Shown one piece after another: positions 9,969 to 20,650 of a DNA stretch of 64,000 bases. How positions within the stretch are numbered: position 1 is the first letter of the stretch; each line of letters opens with the position of its first letter. Source of the DNA: Diphasiastrum complanatum (taxonomy: Eukaryota > Streptophyta > Lycopodiopsida > Lycopodiales > Lycopodiaceae); NCBI GenBank assembly GCA_029204225.1, contig CM055097.1, forward strand, positions 45,837,038 to 45,901,037, read 5' to 3'. Below the pieces are notes generated by a model. The model had not been told where the DNA came from. It did not search any database and worked only from the letters and a program-made list of their open reading frames with translations. Both the position numbers and the translations under genes were made by a program.

Positions 9969-11870
9969 TTGGGTCACATTATCTCGTCAGATGGGATTAA
10001 AATGGACCCGAATAAGGTTAAAGCCATACTCAGTTGGCTGAGACCTCAGAATATTTTAGAACTTCAGATCTTTCTTGGTTTGGCGGGATATTACAGACGA
10101 TTTGTCAAGGAATATGCTCAGATAGCAGTTCCCATGACAAATCTTCTTAAGGGGAAGGGAAAGGAGTTCATTTGGAAGTCTGCACAGCAGGAGAGCTTTG
10201 ATGCTCTCAAAACAACCTTAGCTACAGCACCAGTTTTAAAAGTCGTCGACCCCAATCAGCCATTTGTGGTCGAAACAGATGCTAACGACTTTGCAGTCGG
10301 TGCTATACTAACTCAGGGTGGACGACCAGTTGCGTTCGAGAGTAAAAAACTCGAGCCAGCTCAGACTAGGTACAATGCCTATGAAAAGGAACTCTTTTCT
10401 ATAGTCCATGCCCTTAAGACTTGGAGGCATTATTTATATGGTGCCAATTTTGAGGTCCTGACAGACCATGAAAGTCTCAGGTACCTTTGCAATCAACCTG
10501 AGCTTAGAGGTCGGAAAGCTCGTTGGGCAGAGTTGATGCAAGAGTTTAATATGTCTATCAGATATAGACAAGGGAAATTCAATACAGTAGCAGATGCCCT
10601 TAGCAGAATGCCTATGATAAATGAGCTGAGTTTTACTCAGATTCGTAATGAGTTACTCGAGTCCTTGAGAGGGAAGTGCCAGCATGATGCATTCTTCTCT
10701 ACTATCTGGAACTCAGTTCAGAGCAGACAGTTACAGACTCCAGACCTAGTTCCCGGGGCTGGTGCCAGTTCATCCAAGAATACAGCAGCTTCCGTTGAGA
10801 ATGATGATGAGTCTGAGTATACGTCAAATGGCGTTGAGGATTCTAAGCCTGTATTACCCAAGCAAACCCCAGTGGTTGAGGGTCAGTTGACTCAAGGATT
10901 CAAATGGAAACAGTATTCCATTCAGGATGAGTACTTGCTCTATAGAGATAGAGTATGTGTCCCCAATTCAAAGGATTATAGGCAGCAGGTCCTATATGAA
11001 TGTCATGCGGGACACCCAGGCATACAGAAGACCTATGAGCTTCTTCGTAGGCAATTTTTTTGGCCCAGTATGAAAAAGGACGTCCAACAGTATGTAACCA
11101 GTTGCCAGAAATGTCAAGTAAACAAAGCAGAGCATTTAAAGGCAGGAGGGTTGTTGCAGCCCTTAGAAATACCAGCTAGTAAATGGGAGAGTATTTCCAT
11201 GGATTTTATAGTAGGCCTGCCTAAAACCCAAAAGGGTGATGACGCTATATGGGTCACAGTTGACCGTCTGACCAAAATGGCTCATTTTATTCCGACCAAA
11301 ACAACCATTAGAGCTCCAGAGTTAGCGAGGTTGTTTGTAGACGGGCTATTTAAATTGTACGGTCTACCTTCCGGCATAGTCAGCAACCGGGACAGTAAGT
11401 TTAATGGAAACTTTTGGAGGGCAGTATTCCATCATCTCCATACTAAACTTAGTATGAGTACCACTGACCATCCACAGACGGACGGTCAAACGAGGAGGGT
11501 AAATCAGGTGCTGGAGGATATGCTTCGTGCATACGTCAGCAAGAAGCAGACTAATTGGGAGGAGTATCTCTCGATATTAGAGTTTGCTTATAACAGTGCC
11601 AAACATTCAGCTACGGGATATAGCCCATTTATGCTGATGTACGGTTTTCAGCCACGCTCACCCACAGCTGTAGGGTTTAAACAAGAAAAAGTTGAAGCAG
11701 CCAAAAACTTTTTAGAGGACCTAAACCAGATGATAGAACATGCTAAGCGTAGCATTAGGCAGTCCCAGGATCGAGCCAGGCATTATGCAGATCCACACAG
11801 ACGGGATGTGCAGTTCTTCGCTGGTGAGAAAGTCTACTTGAGAGTCCCAGTTGACTCTATCAAATCATGA
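9969..11870 (+). CDS. Gypsy RT thumb - RNase H - integrase, 633 residues open
   Basis: A continuous frame. Residues 1-70: RT end ([35 protein letters not shown]). About 85-200: RNase H ([15 protein letters not shown] with the first Asp, [20 protein letters not shown] with the Glu, [11 protein letters not shown] with the next Asp, VADALSRMP). About 340-400: zinc HHCC linker ([29 protein letters not shown]). About 405-560: integrase core, with [11 protein letters not shown] (Asp), [14 protein letters not shown] (Asp), and a region where the expected Glu motif DGQTERxN reads DGQTRRVN. So the third catalytic acidic residue is Arg here, a loss of the DDE triad. It ends at TGA (11868-11870); the same frame resumes at 11871. 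Confidence 0.9.
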   Translation: MGHIISSDGIKMDPNKVKAILSWLRPQNILELQIFLGLAGYYRRFVKEYAQIAVPMTNLLKGKGKEFIWKSAQQESFDALKTTLATAPVLKVVDPNQPFVVETDANDFAVGAILTQGGRPVAFESKKLEPAQTRYNAYEKELFSIVHALKTWRHYLYGANFEVLTDHESLRYLCNQPELRGRKARWAELMQEFNMSIRYRQGKFNTVADALSRMPMINELSFTQIRNELLESLRGKCQHDAFFSTIWNSVQSRQLQTPDLVPGAGASSSKNTAASVENDDESEYTSNGVEDSKPVLPKQTPVVEGQLTQGFKWKQYSIQDEYLLYRDRVCVPNSKDYRQQVLYECHAGHPGIQKTYELLRRQFFWPSMKKDVQQYVTSCQKCQVNKAEHLKAGGLLQPLEIPASKWESISMDFIVGLPKTQKGDDAIWVTVDRLTKMAHFIPTKTTIRAPELARLFVDGLFKLYGLPSGIVSNRDSKFNGNFWRAVFHHLHTKLSMSTTDHPQTDGQTRRVNQVLEDMLRAYVSKKQTNWEEYLSILEFAYNSAKHSATGYSPFMLMYGFQPRSPTAVGFKQEKVEAAKNFLEDLNQMIEHAKRSIRQSQDRARHYADPHRRDVQFFAGEKVYLRVPVDSIKS

Positions 11871-12251
11871 GTGTGTGCTAAGTTGTCTCCAAGGTATTGT
11901 GGTCCCTTTACCATCAGTAGGAGACCAGGCGAGGTCATCTATGAACTAAAACTCCCACACAGTAGTAAGGTTTTTCCAGTCTTTCATGTAAGTCAGTTAC
12001 GAAAAGCCTTAGCCAGATCAGAAAATCTGGTAGGGGACAGTGTTCTACTTCTCCCATTGGATCCTCAACAACCTCCACATGAACCAGAGGAGATTCTTGA
12101 TAGTAGAGAGACGCAGACTCGTCATACTCTATACCGAGAATATCTGGTCAAGTGGAATGATCAGCCTGTTGAGAATGCCACTTGGGAAAGAGGCAGGGTC
12201 ATTCGCAAGACTTTTCCAGACTTTGTCTTAGAGGACCAAGACGGTTCTTAA
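11871..12251 (+). pseudogene. Gypsy integrase tail with chromodomain
   Basis: In the same frame as the preceding ORF, separated only by TGA; CGA (Arg) to TGA is the simplest change. It reads KLSPRYCGPFTISRRPG, FPVFHVSQLRKAL, then a chromodomain REYLVKWNDQPVENATWERG. Chromodomains of such elements bind histone marks and steer integration. It ends TCTTAA at 12251, followed at once by the polypurine tract. Confidence 0.88.
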
Positions 12252-12262
12252 GGGGGAGGGAG
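12250..12262 (+). other. Polypurine tract of the gypsy element
   Basis: AAGGGGGAGGGAG directly precedes the 3' LTR TG at 12263, the normal place for plus-strand priming. Confidence 0.85.
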
Positions 12263-12620
12263 TGTTATGAGCTCGTGACCAGTGCCGAACCCTATAGAAC
12301 ACAGATAGGTCAGATACCACAGTCAGGGTCGTGTCCAGCGTACACGACCAACAGGGCAAGACAGTGTGAGTAGTGTACCCCAGCACGGTCCATAGCCATG
12401 GCGGGCCTAACACAGTCTAGGGACCCTGTCAGCAGGACAGGGCCCCCAGTTGGGTCCCGACGTGCAGTCGGCCACGTCAGTGCCACGTGGCCGACACTTG
12501 GCAGTTGCATGCTACCAGTCCTCACACTGGGCTAGGAGGGGCTTACTCTATATCAGGGAGTAGGCAAGGTTGGGTGGATCAGTTAGTGTTTGCCATACTA
12601 TGGTGTTAGGATCTATTACA
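12263..12620 (+). repeat. 3' LTR of the gypsy element
   Basis: Starts TGTTATGAGCTCG and ends ATCTATTACA, 358 bp, followed by CTTTG (12621-12625), which equals the five bases before the 5' LTR. It contains a GGCCACGTCAGTGCCACGTG segment with CACGTG/ACGTCA cores of the plant bZIP type. Its role in expression is not known. Confidence 0.9.
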
Positions 12621-12625
12621 CTTTG

Positions 12626-13719
12626 GCTAGAGGAGATACCATTGAAGGACATGGATATTGAAAGACACTCTATGGATGTGAATAATGCTATCACTCACTT
12701 CAGTCAGGAGCTTCCCCATCTTGGTGGTATTCATGAACTCGTGAATTGAAATAGGCAATAAGATGGTCAGCCTCTAAGGGTTTTCCTTGATTGTCCATAC
12801 AAGGGAGAGGGCCAATCATGACTTATGATAGACACCTTCATCACTCAAGTCAGTCTCATAAGCTGGTCATTTTAATGGCCTATCTAAATAGCTTGATGTA
12901 GGTGATTCCACATAGTGGTGTCCATAGTATCATTGATTATCTCATGGGGGTCATGTCTCTTGCTCCTTTTGTATCAGGTTTTACCATCTGTTTCATGACA
13001 CTTTCAAACCGCTCTTCCCTCTTCTTCCATCTTGGTTCAATTATAGATTCTACATCATCACCCTCTCCATCTAACTCTCATGCCCCAACTTAAACATTCA
13101 ACTCCTCATAAATCACCTTATATTAAGAATCACTCTCATCATTGCTCCATCATCCACAATGTGAGCCCTCTAGAAATCCAAGTTGGCTACCTTACCAAAG
13201 CTCTCCATATTATTGCTTCTCTAGACTTCCTTTCTATATAAACGAAATCCAAATCTCGAGCCCTATATGAAAGCTGAAAACAAGAGACTCTTGAACCTTT
13301 TATGCAACTCTTCATTAGGTACCTTCTGGAGTGAGTTTCTCCCTCATGCTCCTCCACGCACCAGCCGTTGATTGATTGAAACGCAATCGTGCAGGAGATA
13401 TTAAGGACATTGAGGTTGCCTTATCCTAGCCAACATCATTACCCCAATACTTTCCTCCCTCCTCAATAACATTATCATTTTCGGTTTTCCATCCTCTTGG
13501 TGCATCAACGTCATCCATCCAATACATAAGAGTAGTGACCCCATGAGAACAAAAACTATTGTAATATTATGATTGGGCATATCATAGTTAAGCTTTAATG
13601 AACCGTCTTACAAACATTAGTGCGCAATCAGGCTGAATCTAGATTGTTGCATGCTCTGGAATAGGCTAGTTTCAACATCATTCCACATCATAAAATATAT
13701 TTTCTCAGGTCACTTATTC

Positions 13720-13777
<58 letters not shown>

Positions 13778-14525
13778 ATTGTCGATGCATAGACTTCAAG
13801 AAAGGTTTTGACTTAGTACCACATCACGTTCTCATTTAGAGATTGCGAGACCTTGGCTTCACCATTGACATGGTGTAGTTCATTATCGCATTATATGAGA
13901 GTTATGTTTCAGCTCAGAGGAGGAATTATCCCAACAAACTGACAACTCCATAACCATTGGAGTGAAGCAGGGCTGCTCTTCATCTCCCACTTTATTTGGC
14001 CTCTATATTGCCGAGCTTAAGCGTATTATTGAGCAGGATGGTGGACACGGGTGTTGACTTTGTGACACTTATCAATCTCATTGTATGTTGATGATGGGTT
14101 CTAGTCTCCCTGACTAGGGAGGGTCTAAGTTCTTGAACACGTCTATATCTTGCATGCAGTGCCATGAGTTCACAATGGATGGCCAGCCATTGGAGATAGT
14201 TTTTTCCTATAAATATGTGGGGGTTCTATTTATGGGAGCTATCTTTAGCACGACATGCACCTAATAGTTTATTAGGAAGGGTCGATGTCATCTTTTTGAC
14301 ACTTTGGTCACCCCTCTACTATGTATGCAACAAAAACATGGTGTACAAGGCTTACATCAACGAAGTGGGCTAGCATTACACGACTTCAAATTTCTATGCT
14401 CACATATGATACGAGTCAAGCCCTCTATTCCATATCTAGTTATCATAGCAAAGTTCACCACGTCCCTGTAAAGGTAAAGGCTATAATTAAGTTCATCATA
14501 TGTATATATGTATATATATAGGGAG
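12626..14525 (+). pseudogene. LINE (non-LTR retrotransposon) remnant, RT region
   Basis: Frame-shifted pieces of a plant LINE reverse transcriptase can be read: FGFPSSWCINVIHPIHKSSD (about 13480-13540), DFKKGFDLVPHHVLI (about 13791-13838, family DFKKAFDSVP), GVKQGCSSSPTLFGLYIA (about 13960-14010, after a small frame change), and YVDD at 14084-14095 where the family has the catalytic YADD. After that, FSYKYVGVLF-like text at about 14200 matches the LINE at 59.8 kb. The part before 13340 is unclear. A (GA)n run lies inside. No poly(A) tail was located. Confidence 0.75.
13723..13774. repeat. (GA)n microsatellite
   Basis: A run of about 26 uninterrupted GA units sits directly before the LINE DFKKGFD motif. 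A similar run at 55.18 kb is not next to this motif, so the association is probably chance. Confidence 0.95.
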
Positions 14526-14814
14526 TCTTAGACTTTGGAAATATTGCTATTGGGAGATTGACATGGCTAGGGTCAAGATAATCTACCACCGATAGACTGC
14601 TACCAAACTCGCTTCTTAGAGATAGATGCAATTTGCCAACTGCTCATACCTGTGTATTTGGGACTATCAAACAACCTCGTACTCACTTGGGGATAGCTCA
14701 AAAGTCCCTTCAAACCATCTATATTAGGATACATGCCCTTCCTATAAAATTCCTAGAGGAGACAAAATTTAAAACTTGTGTACTATGGGTTAGACAAAGG
14801 AGCCTTCATCTTTC
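14526..14814. other. No gene recognised
   Basis: A short stretch between the LINE and the copia gag. The open frame 14633-14830 has no recognised motif. Sequence type suggests retroelement debris. Confidence 0.4.
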
Positions 14815-15418
14815 AGAGGTTCACGTATGAGACTATGGATTCAGCTGTGGCTCTTTACCTGCAAAACAAGCTATGTAAACGATAGATGCAGGTGACTCTA
14901 TCAATGAGCACATTACTGATTTCGAGGACCTTTTGGACCAACTTGCAACTCTTGATAAGGTCTCACTGATAGGAATGTCATCTCTCTAGTCTTGAATAGC
15001 TTGTCTAACGATTTTCAAGATTATGTGATGTCACTCTCAGCTTTTGCTGTCTCGAATTCCCTTGTTTTCCAGGTCTCTTTACTATAGTAGGATCATGTCC
15101 ATCTATCGTCATAATGGCCAACATTCAGTGCTTCTGTTCTTGAGAGAGAAGGCTACTTTTTGTGGCGTGACCTTCACTAAATCTACATGAAGGGGATCCA
15201 CATATTTTAGACATGTTCAGGATTTCATCCAAAACAGCCTTGCAACCAAAAAGAGTATTTGACATGAGAAGAAAACAACTGAGAAATCGTCCTCCCTTAC
15301 TACTTGGTTCTACGAAAAGTCTGTTCGAAAGATGATGCCTCCTTGGAAGGTAAAAGAAATCAGAGGAATTCCCCTCAATTCCATTTCTAAGGCCAAAAGT
15401 TCTTTAGGGTGGGGAGTA
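14815..15418 (+). pseudogene. Ty1/copia gag remnant with 3' LTR start
   Basis: Reads ALYLQNKL, then GDSINEHITDFEDLLDQLAT with stops. This is the UBN2-type copia gag pattern (LxxQLYxLKMxEGxSINxHIxxFxxLVxQL). The rest of gag-pol is missing. A purine-rich stretch GGGTGGGGAGTA ends at 15418 and TGTTAGGTC begins at 15419, a likely polypurine tract and LTR start, so gag has been fused to the 3' end of the element by internal deletion. Confidence 0.65.
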
Positions 15419-16065
15419 TGTTAGGTCTAATAATTATGTTAGGTCAATACGAAATACCTGGGGCTGTAGGAGCCTACATGAGGTTAGGAGTCCAATTGAA
15501 GACAACTCAGTGCATGCACAGTCATTTGTGACTAAAGTTAAAATCAAGAATAAAAAGTTCAGCGACTTGAAACATCTTAGGACCTATAGTAGCTGCCAAA
15601 CTTTGCTTTTCCCAATTGAACCCTACTACCACTTGAAAAGCAAAAATCCAGGCAAGAAACGTTCACATTAACATTGGCATTGATGCAGCGGTGTTGTGAA
15701 TAAGCTTATTACTCTTGATAGATATCCTTTCTGGAGCAGTTGAGGCTAATAAAGTGTTTCATGCAGAAGCCTCAATCGCATCTTTTAGCTTCCAGAAGAT
15801 TCATTTAAATTGTAGCAAGAATAAAATACAGCTAAATTATTCACCCTGTACCCAAAAAATGAAACATCTCACTAGGAGAAACCAGCACGGCCACAACTCA
15901 AGCAAACCAGAAGTTACATTGCATTGAAGTTGACATATTACATGTTGATGTTATGTCTAGAATACTAGCATATCACAATTTCCACAATAACCATTGGAAG
16001 GCTTCACGTGAAAGAGAGAAGAACCCCATACGGGTTCATTAAGAACTAGCCAATTTAGATGCAAT
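15419..16065. other. Probable copia LTR start, then unassigned sequence
   Basis: The first few hundred bases probably belong to the LTR opening TGTTAGGTC; its end was not identified. The remainder shows no gene on either strand. It lies downstream of the WOX-like exon on that exon's strand, and no homeodomain exon was found. Confidence 0.4.
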
Positions 16066-16344
16066 CTACTTCAACTCAGACCGCTTTCCCTTTTTTGGCG
16101 ATAAAAAGGACGCCATCTCCTGAAAACAAAGTAGAATATTCTACAAAAAAAAACTCATTACTGCATCAAATTTCCAAAGTAAGAGCATCGCAATAGCAGA
16201 GAATTGAGTCCTTGATCTAAATAGCAGGGCAGCGCAAGGTGGGTTGTTCGTGAAAGAAAGGGTCCTGCTTCACAGTCAAGACCAGTCATTCAGCATACAA
16301 CCAAGAAGAGACGTGAGAAGAGAAGCGGTGATCTGAATAGAAAC

Positions 16345-16621
16345 CTGCGCGTGCAGATGGTTGTGGGTTGCTTTGCTTGTTGTGCGTCTCAACAAGCTGA
16401 GCGCAGATAGTAGCGTACGTTGTTAACTGACCCCGAAATGTCTTGAGCTGCTCGTCCGTCATCACTACTGTTTGCTGTTGTTGATCACTCGCCGCTGCTG
16501 CTGCTGCCGCCGCCGCCGCCAAAGAAAAACAACAACAACTACTACTACAACAAGGCCTGTTGCTGGCTGCTGCGGGTTCATGCGATGATGATGCCGCCAT
16601 AATCATGCACCCACCATCCAA
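16345..16621 (-). CDS. WOX13-clade homeobox protein, N-terminal exon (partial)
   Basis: The minus-strand frame starts at ATG 16621 (MDGGCMIMAASSSHEP), passes a poly-Ala run and QQQQ, and then gives VVMTDEQLKTFRGQL followed by YATICAQLVETHNKQ. This is the conserved block N-terminal to the homeodomain in WOX13-clade transcription factors (known pattern MTDEQ...LRxQIxVYATICEQLVEMHK). Those are nuclear regulators of cell fate. A donor CAG|GTTTCT would end the exon at 16345, phase 1; the frame itself stays open to 16286. No homeodomain (WFQNRRARxKRK) was found on this strand below 16345, so later exons lie beyond retroelement-filled DNA, are outside the window, or are lost. The upstream GA/CT-rich leader fits an expressed gene. 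Family call fairly sure; function inferred. Confidence 0.7.
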
Positions 16622-16639
16622 AACTAAGCAAACAACACA

Positions 16640-16713
16640 TTGACCTCTCTCTCACGGGCGCGCTCGCTCGCTCTATCTATACACACACACTCTCAGTCTC
16701 TCTCTCTCTCTCA

Positions 16714-16752
<39 letters not shown>

Positions 16753-16765
16753 AGACACACACACA
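16640..16765 (-). promoter_or_regulatory. GA/CT-rich leader upstream of the WOX13-like exon
   Basis: Long TCTCTC runs (GAGAGA on the gene strand) mixed with ACACAC lie just before the ATG at 16621. GA-rich leaders are common in plant developmental genes and can be bound by BPC/GAGA-type factors. This is inference; it may simply be a microsatellite. Confidence 0.45.
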
Positions 16766-17357
16766 CATACACAGACTATGAACCCCACATTGATGAGCAT
16801 TGGCAATATACATGTTTAATGAAATAATAGAGTGTAAACGGTTCATCATCATGTGTCCAAGTCCATGTGTAATATTTTGCATATATTGAGATGAGAAACT
16901 CATGCATGACAACCTCACAATTTGCCATCCACTCAAACTTACACTCATTCCACACAAGGGGGGGAAGTCCTAGTTTCAAATTCTCGTCTTTTGATTGGTT
17001 GAGACAGGTTCACATGCTCTTTTGGGCTTTTCACAGTTTCCATGCATGCCTCTAAGGACGTCTTCACCTTGACTCACTCTGAAGCGTCGAGGGACCTCCA
17101 TGGGCTCAAAATGTTTTGAGAGGGCCATGCTGAGGAGCAATGAGAAGAGGTCAAAATAGGCACATAGGTGGGTGGGTTAGGAGGCATAGAGGCGGGCCAA
17201 GAGGCACAAGCCTTGAGTTGGAGAAATTGTGGAGGGCATCTCGGTGTGAAAAGGGCCCTCCTATGACTCCACATAAAAGGTCATGAGAAAGGGAGTAAGC
17301 GGCGCAAGGTACACCACTTATCTCCCTTCTCATCTAAAACTACTCTTAATATTAATA
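16766..17357. other. Upstream region of the WOX13-like exon, no gene seen
   Basis: Open frames 16751-16979 and 17074-17333 on the minus strand match nothing known. This is the expected promoter side of the WOX-like exon, but no promoter element stands out with confidence. Confidence 0.35.
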
Positions 17358-18469
17358 GCCGAGCACATGCGTATAGCCACTCAAAACAAATATGAATCCC
17401 TCATGCATGTCAGAATCACTCTAAGAATCAACATGCAATTATCCATGCAAGTATAGTACCACAAATTAGGAAATTGACTAGCATGCAATCAGAACAATTT
17501 CAAATTTTGCCAATTTTATGCACAAAATCACAAAACTTCAGATGATCATAACTTTGGCTACAGGACACCAAATTGGGTGCTTTAAAGCTCAAAACAGAGG
17601 GAGACTTAGTGATCAAGACACTTGCCACATCAACCTGCCACCTAGGCTTCACACTTGTGAGGTCAGAGCAGCCCAAGTTCTATAGGAGGACACATTTTTT
17701 CTAGACCAATATGTCAAAAATCATGCAAACACCCAATCAAACTTAAAAGTGATGCTACCAGCAGTATTTAATGGTCCATAAGACTTCCAGGAAGCATTCA
17801 TACAGATCCTAAGAAGCAGTATGGGCTGAGAACCATGATTTCTGGATTTGTAGAAGTCAAAATGGCTTCAAACTTGATGGAAATGAAACTTAAGCCTCCA
17901 CTCACCAGTTTATAGGTTTGATAGCTTGTTGCGAAGGCAAAAAGGATTCCTAATCATGCTGTAAAAAATCCAGAATGACCCCTTATGGATTTAGAGAAAT
18001 CCATCCCTTAAAAATCACCAAAAATGGTCAATTTTTCAACTTTTTTGACTTCCTCAAGCTCAATTGTTGGAATTCTTGGCTCTAACTTCTATGACAGCTT
18101 CAAAAGACTTTGGTTCACCTCTTTTCAAGCTCTACTTGGTGGTTCATAGCCTCTTCTTATAGAGCCATGAACCACCTGTGCACATGGACATGCAAGGTCC
18201 TAACTCTCCTATACATAGATTCCTCTGTAATAGAGTCCTCATGCATGGACCACCTATTCATAGATTGCTTTCATAACTCTACACATGCGTACACTGTCTC
18301 AAACCTTGTACTAACCCCATTTAGTGTGTTATGGGCCTCACAAGCCTATTAGTTACTTTCAAGACACGTCCAGTATGACGTGGCATAACTAACAGCCTGA
18401 TGTACTAGAGTACTGTGTGTCGAAGACTAGGAGTATACTGAATCCTATGTACTGGTCATGGACATAACG
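17358..18469 (-). repeat. LTR remnant of the minus-strand gypsy family
   Basis: Positions 17358 to about 18125 match 42945 to about 43735 (shared text such as GCATGCAATCAGAACAATT and CCAAATTGGGTGCT). Positions about 18150-18469 match 37790-38113 (TTTAGTGTGTT, CACGTCCAGTATGACGTGGC, GAGTATACTG). At 38113 that text is the start of the 3' LTR of the gypsy element of 38-42.5 kb, so this is an LTR of the same family, with an internal deletion near 18130 relative to the other copy. It ends against unrelated coding-like sequence at about 18470. Confidence 0.7.
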
Positions 18470-18474
18470 TTGTA

Positions 18475-19097
18475 CCTCTCATCTCAAAATCTTGAGTTGC
18501 AGCAATGATATTCTTCCAAACTGAGTGTTCAATACTTGATGTTTTTATTGTTTGACAAAAATCTTCATGCTTTTGCTCCTCCTATGCTTGGCTCACATGG
18601 TAGATTTCCTACCTTTCCTAAAAGCTTTTTATCATTTTGTATTTTCATGTGACCCTTGTGGACTCTTGCTTTCGATATAGCATCTTCTAATCTAAAAATA
18701 GCTTGTTTTGATGATGATGTTGGCTTGGTATTCCAAGCAAATAATATGTGAAGATAAACAAGTTTCTCTATTATCCTTATCTTTGCATGAAGAGTACAAA
18801 TATGTACATTTTCAAAGGAATCGACAAAAAAAATTTCCAATTTGGATCTAGATTTTCTCTTGTAATACCTATACTTCTTGTAACATGTTTTGCCATTTTC
18901 ATGCAATATATACAAGGATTCTTAGATGTAGCTCCATGAGAAACATTGTACATGCATTTTAAAGTTTTCAAATCGCTTATCAAATTCCATTCCACATTGA
19001 AATCTCCTTTTATGGGTACATTGAGCTTTACACCATCCATATGCTCTTTGATGATCTGAGGATAAGATGTTCTAGAGAATATCCATGATAATATCAT
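18475..19097 (-). pseudogene. Unrecognised coding remnant, possibly a transposase
   Basis: On the minus strand, 19097 down to about 18780 reads HMDGVKLNVPIKGDFNVEW, LISDLKTLKCMYNVSHGATS and NPCIYCMKMAKHV. After one frameshift near 18820 it goes on as NVHICTLHAKIRIIEKLVYL, SSSKQAIFRLEDAI and NLPCEPSIGGAKA, then to about 18475 as KHEDFCQTIKTSSIEHSVWK. That is some 200 residues of coherent protein-like text with a PCxxC pair. I cannot place the family. An LTR interrupts it at about 18470. It could be a DNA-transposon protein or a decayed gene. Confidence 0.4.
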
Positions 19098-19377
19098 GAT
19101 CCTCTTTTAGAACCTACAACAAAATTGTACCATTGGATTCACAAATAAACATATGTTAGTTAGCCTAATCAAAAATTTCACTCATATTTCATTTGAATGA
19201 GCAAAGATACTTGGAAAGTAGATATCATTTTCTAATTGGACATACTAACTCTCTCCATATTTTTCCCTTTAAGAATTTCAAACTCATCTAAGTCAAGTAC
19301 TATGATTATTTTACTAGTTACCTTTTCCATCGTGATATCAAAAAAAGTTATCATATATCTCAACAATTGATTTACAT

Positions 19378-19482
19378 AAAAAAAAAAAAAAATAGGCTTT
19401 TTGATGCATTATAGAAAATAGATCTTCCTTTAGTCGAATATGTCTCTTCTACATGAAATTGGGGGGGGGGGGGGGGGGGGGG
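19378..19482. repeat. Homopolymer runs: A then G22
   Basis: A run of A at about 19378-19393 and a run of 22 G at 19461-19482. The G run is exceptionally long and is liable to copy-number error in sequencing or to form a G-quadruplex. Confidence 0.9.
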
Positions 19483-19517
19483 TGCCTATAATCTATGCAT
19501 TCCTATGTTTAAGCTAT

Positions 19518-20040
19518 TGTAAAAATGTCAACTAGTTATGTTAAGTTTATTGGGGGATTTTGAAGCCAATATGCATTTTTATCTTAGACATAGACTTTCT
19601 AAGACTAATAAGGCCTAAAAATAGTGGATTACTATTTTTAACAACTTAGGCAAGTTGATAAGATCGCATATAGACCTCTTGATATTGGTTCAAATACATG
19701 CATTGAATCTAGTCATGTTAGATCTAGGTTTTGGTAAAGATCTAGAAACTTCCATAAGTTGGTAAACTTGTGCAAGAACATCCAAATAGGGAAAGAGGCT
19801 GTTATAAATAGGCTACAAGCGTGGGAGGAACCCATATCTCTCATTCGTTCTTATAGAATATATCTCTTTGGGTTTCTACATTCATTTTTTGCATTTTGGT
19901 GGTGATATAGTGAATTATTGTGTGTACTATTGTTGTACTGATGTTGTATGGATAGAAACAATAAATTATCATATATAATTTTTTATGACATTCTTATTGA
20001 GTTTTCATCTTCTATGTGTAGTTGATGCATGACTTCTACA
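19518..20040 (+). repeat. Copia LTR, same family as the copia in 52.9-54.9 kb
   Basis: It opens TGTAAAAATGTCAACTAG and ends GACTTCTACA. Its text (CGCATATAGACCTCTTG, CATTGAATCTAGTCA, AACTAGTTA) matches the reverse complement of about 53187-53412, the LTR next to the minus-strand copia in the exonuclease intron. Orientation is plus. No target duplication was found, so it may be a truncated or old solo LTR. Confidence 0.7.
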
Positions 20041-20081
20041 TTTGATATAAAGCTAGATGTGCTCTCTAAAATAGCTAAAGA

Positions 20082-20650
20082 TCAAAAGGCATAATTAGAT
20101 CTTTGTGATCTGATTTTTTCACAGCTATTTCTCTCATGCATCGAATGATATGACCTTGGAAGAGGAACTTTCTTAATACAAACTTGATAAAATTCTTCTC
20201 TAATAAGTTTGAAAATTATACCATATGCTTCTCTACTTGTCCCAACAAAATTACAATCACCTTGGACTATAGTTTTATCTAGGAATTTGTGTATGTCCAT
20301 CATCAATCTCTCTGCAATTTAGACATACGTGAACTTTTATTATTCATCAACATGGATTCAGTTGATTTACCTGTTAATATACAACCCAATGTCTTTCCAA
20401 TTGCTCCATTATTCCTTATACTTTGATTTGCAACCAATGCATACATACATAGAAATAGAACAAATTAGCAAAAATTTAATCCAGTTACAAAAAAAATACG
20501 TTCAATTAATTAGATGATGAAAATTACAAAATACTTATTTGAATGCACGAATCCTTCTGTTTTAATAACCTCCTCTTGAGAGATTTTGAATATCTTTGCA
20601 AGATTGTCTCTTTCACCAAAGATCTCTGGTTGATTGATCGACAATGAGCA
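20082..20650 (-). pseudogene. Unrecognised coding remnant, perhaps the other half of 18475-19097
   Basis: Minus-strand pieces: 20650-20520 gives FGERDNLAKIFKISQEEVIK then EGFVHSNKYF, and 20306-20082 gives FLDKTIVQGDCNFVGTSREA, LIREEFYQVCIKKVPLPRSY and HSMHERNSCEKI. The text is protein-like, but I know no family for it. It lies on the same strand as 18475-19097, with a copia LTR between them, so both could come from one disrupted gene or transposon, possibly with introns. Confidence 0.35.

Larger units (their letters stand above)
7773..12620 (+). mobile_element. Ty3/gypsy chromovirus-like element, both LTRs, RT core deleted, TSD CTTTG
   Basis: Both LTRs are present and CTTTG flanks them (7768-7772 and 12621-12625), so the ends are genuine. 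Domains in order: gag with zinc knuckle, protease, start of RT, then RT thumb, RNase H, integrase and chromodomain, a polypurine tract, and the 3' LTR. The RT palm and fingers are absent, with a junction at about 9937-9941. Stops in gag, a one-base frameshift at the protease active site and a TGA between integrase and chromodomain also break it. The two LTRs differ by roughly eleven bases in 347 by eye, so the insertion is fairly young for this window. It is the longest coding unit here and is defective. Confidence 0.92.

Noticed and set aside
16066-16119. Minus-strand 18-codon exon candidate EMASFLSPKKGKRSELK with stop, after a TTTTCAG acceptor
   Set aside because: Clean acceptor and stop, but too short to identify, and not similar to WOX13 C-termini that I know. 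It could be the last exon of the WOX-like gene only if homeobox exons existed between, and none were found.
16686-16960. Minus-strand 60-70 residue ORFs upstream of the WOX-like exon
   Set aside because: Low-complexity ends and no motif; probably chance openings next to a microsatellite.
18777-18915. Overlapping minus-strand frames taken as two genes
   Set aside because: They are one protein-like text broken by a frameshift.
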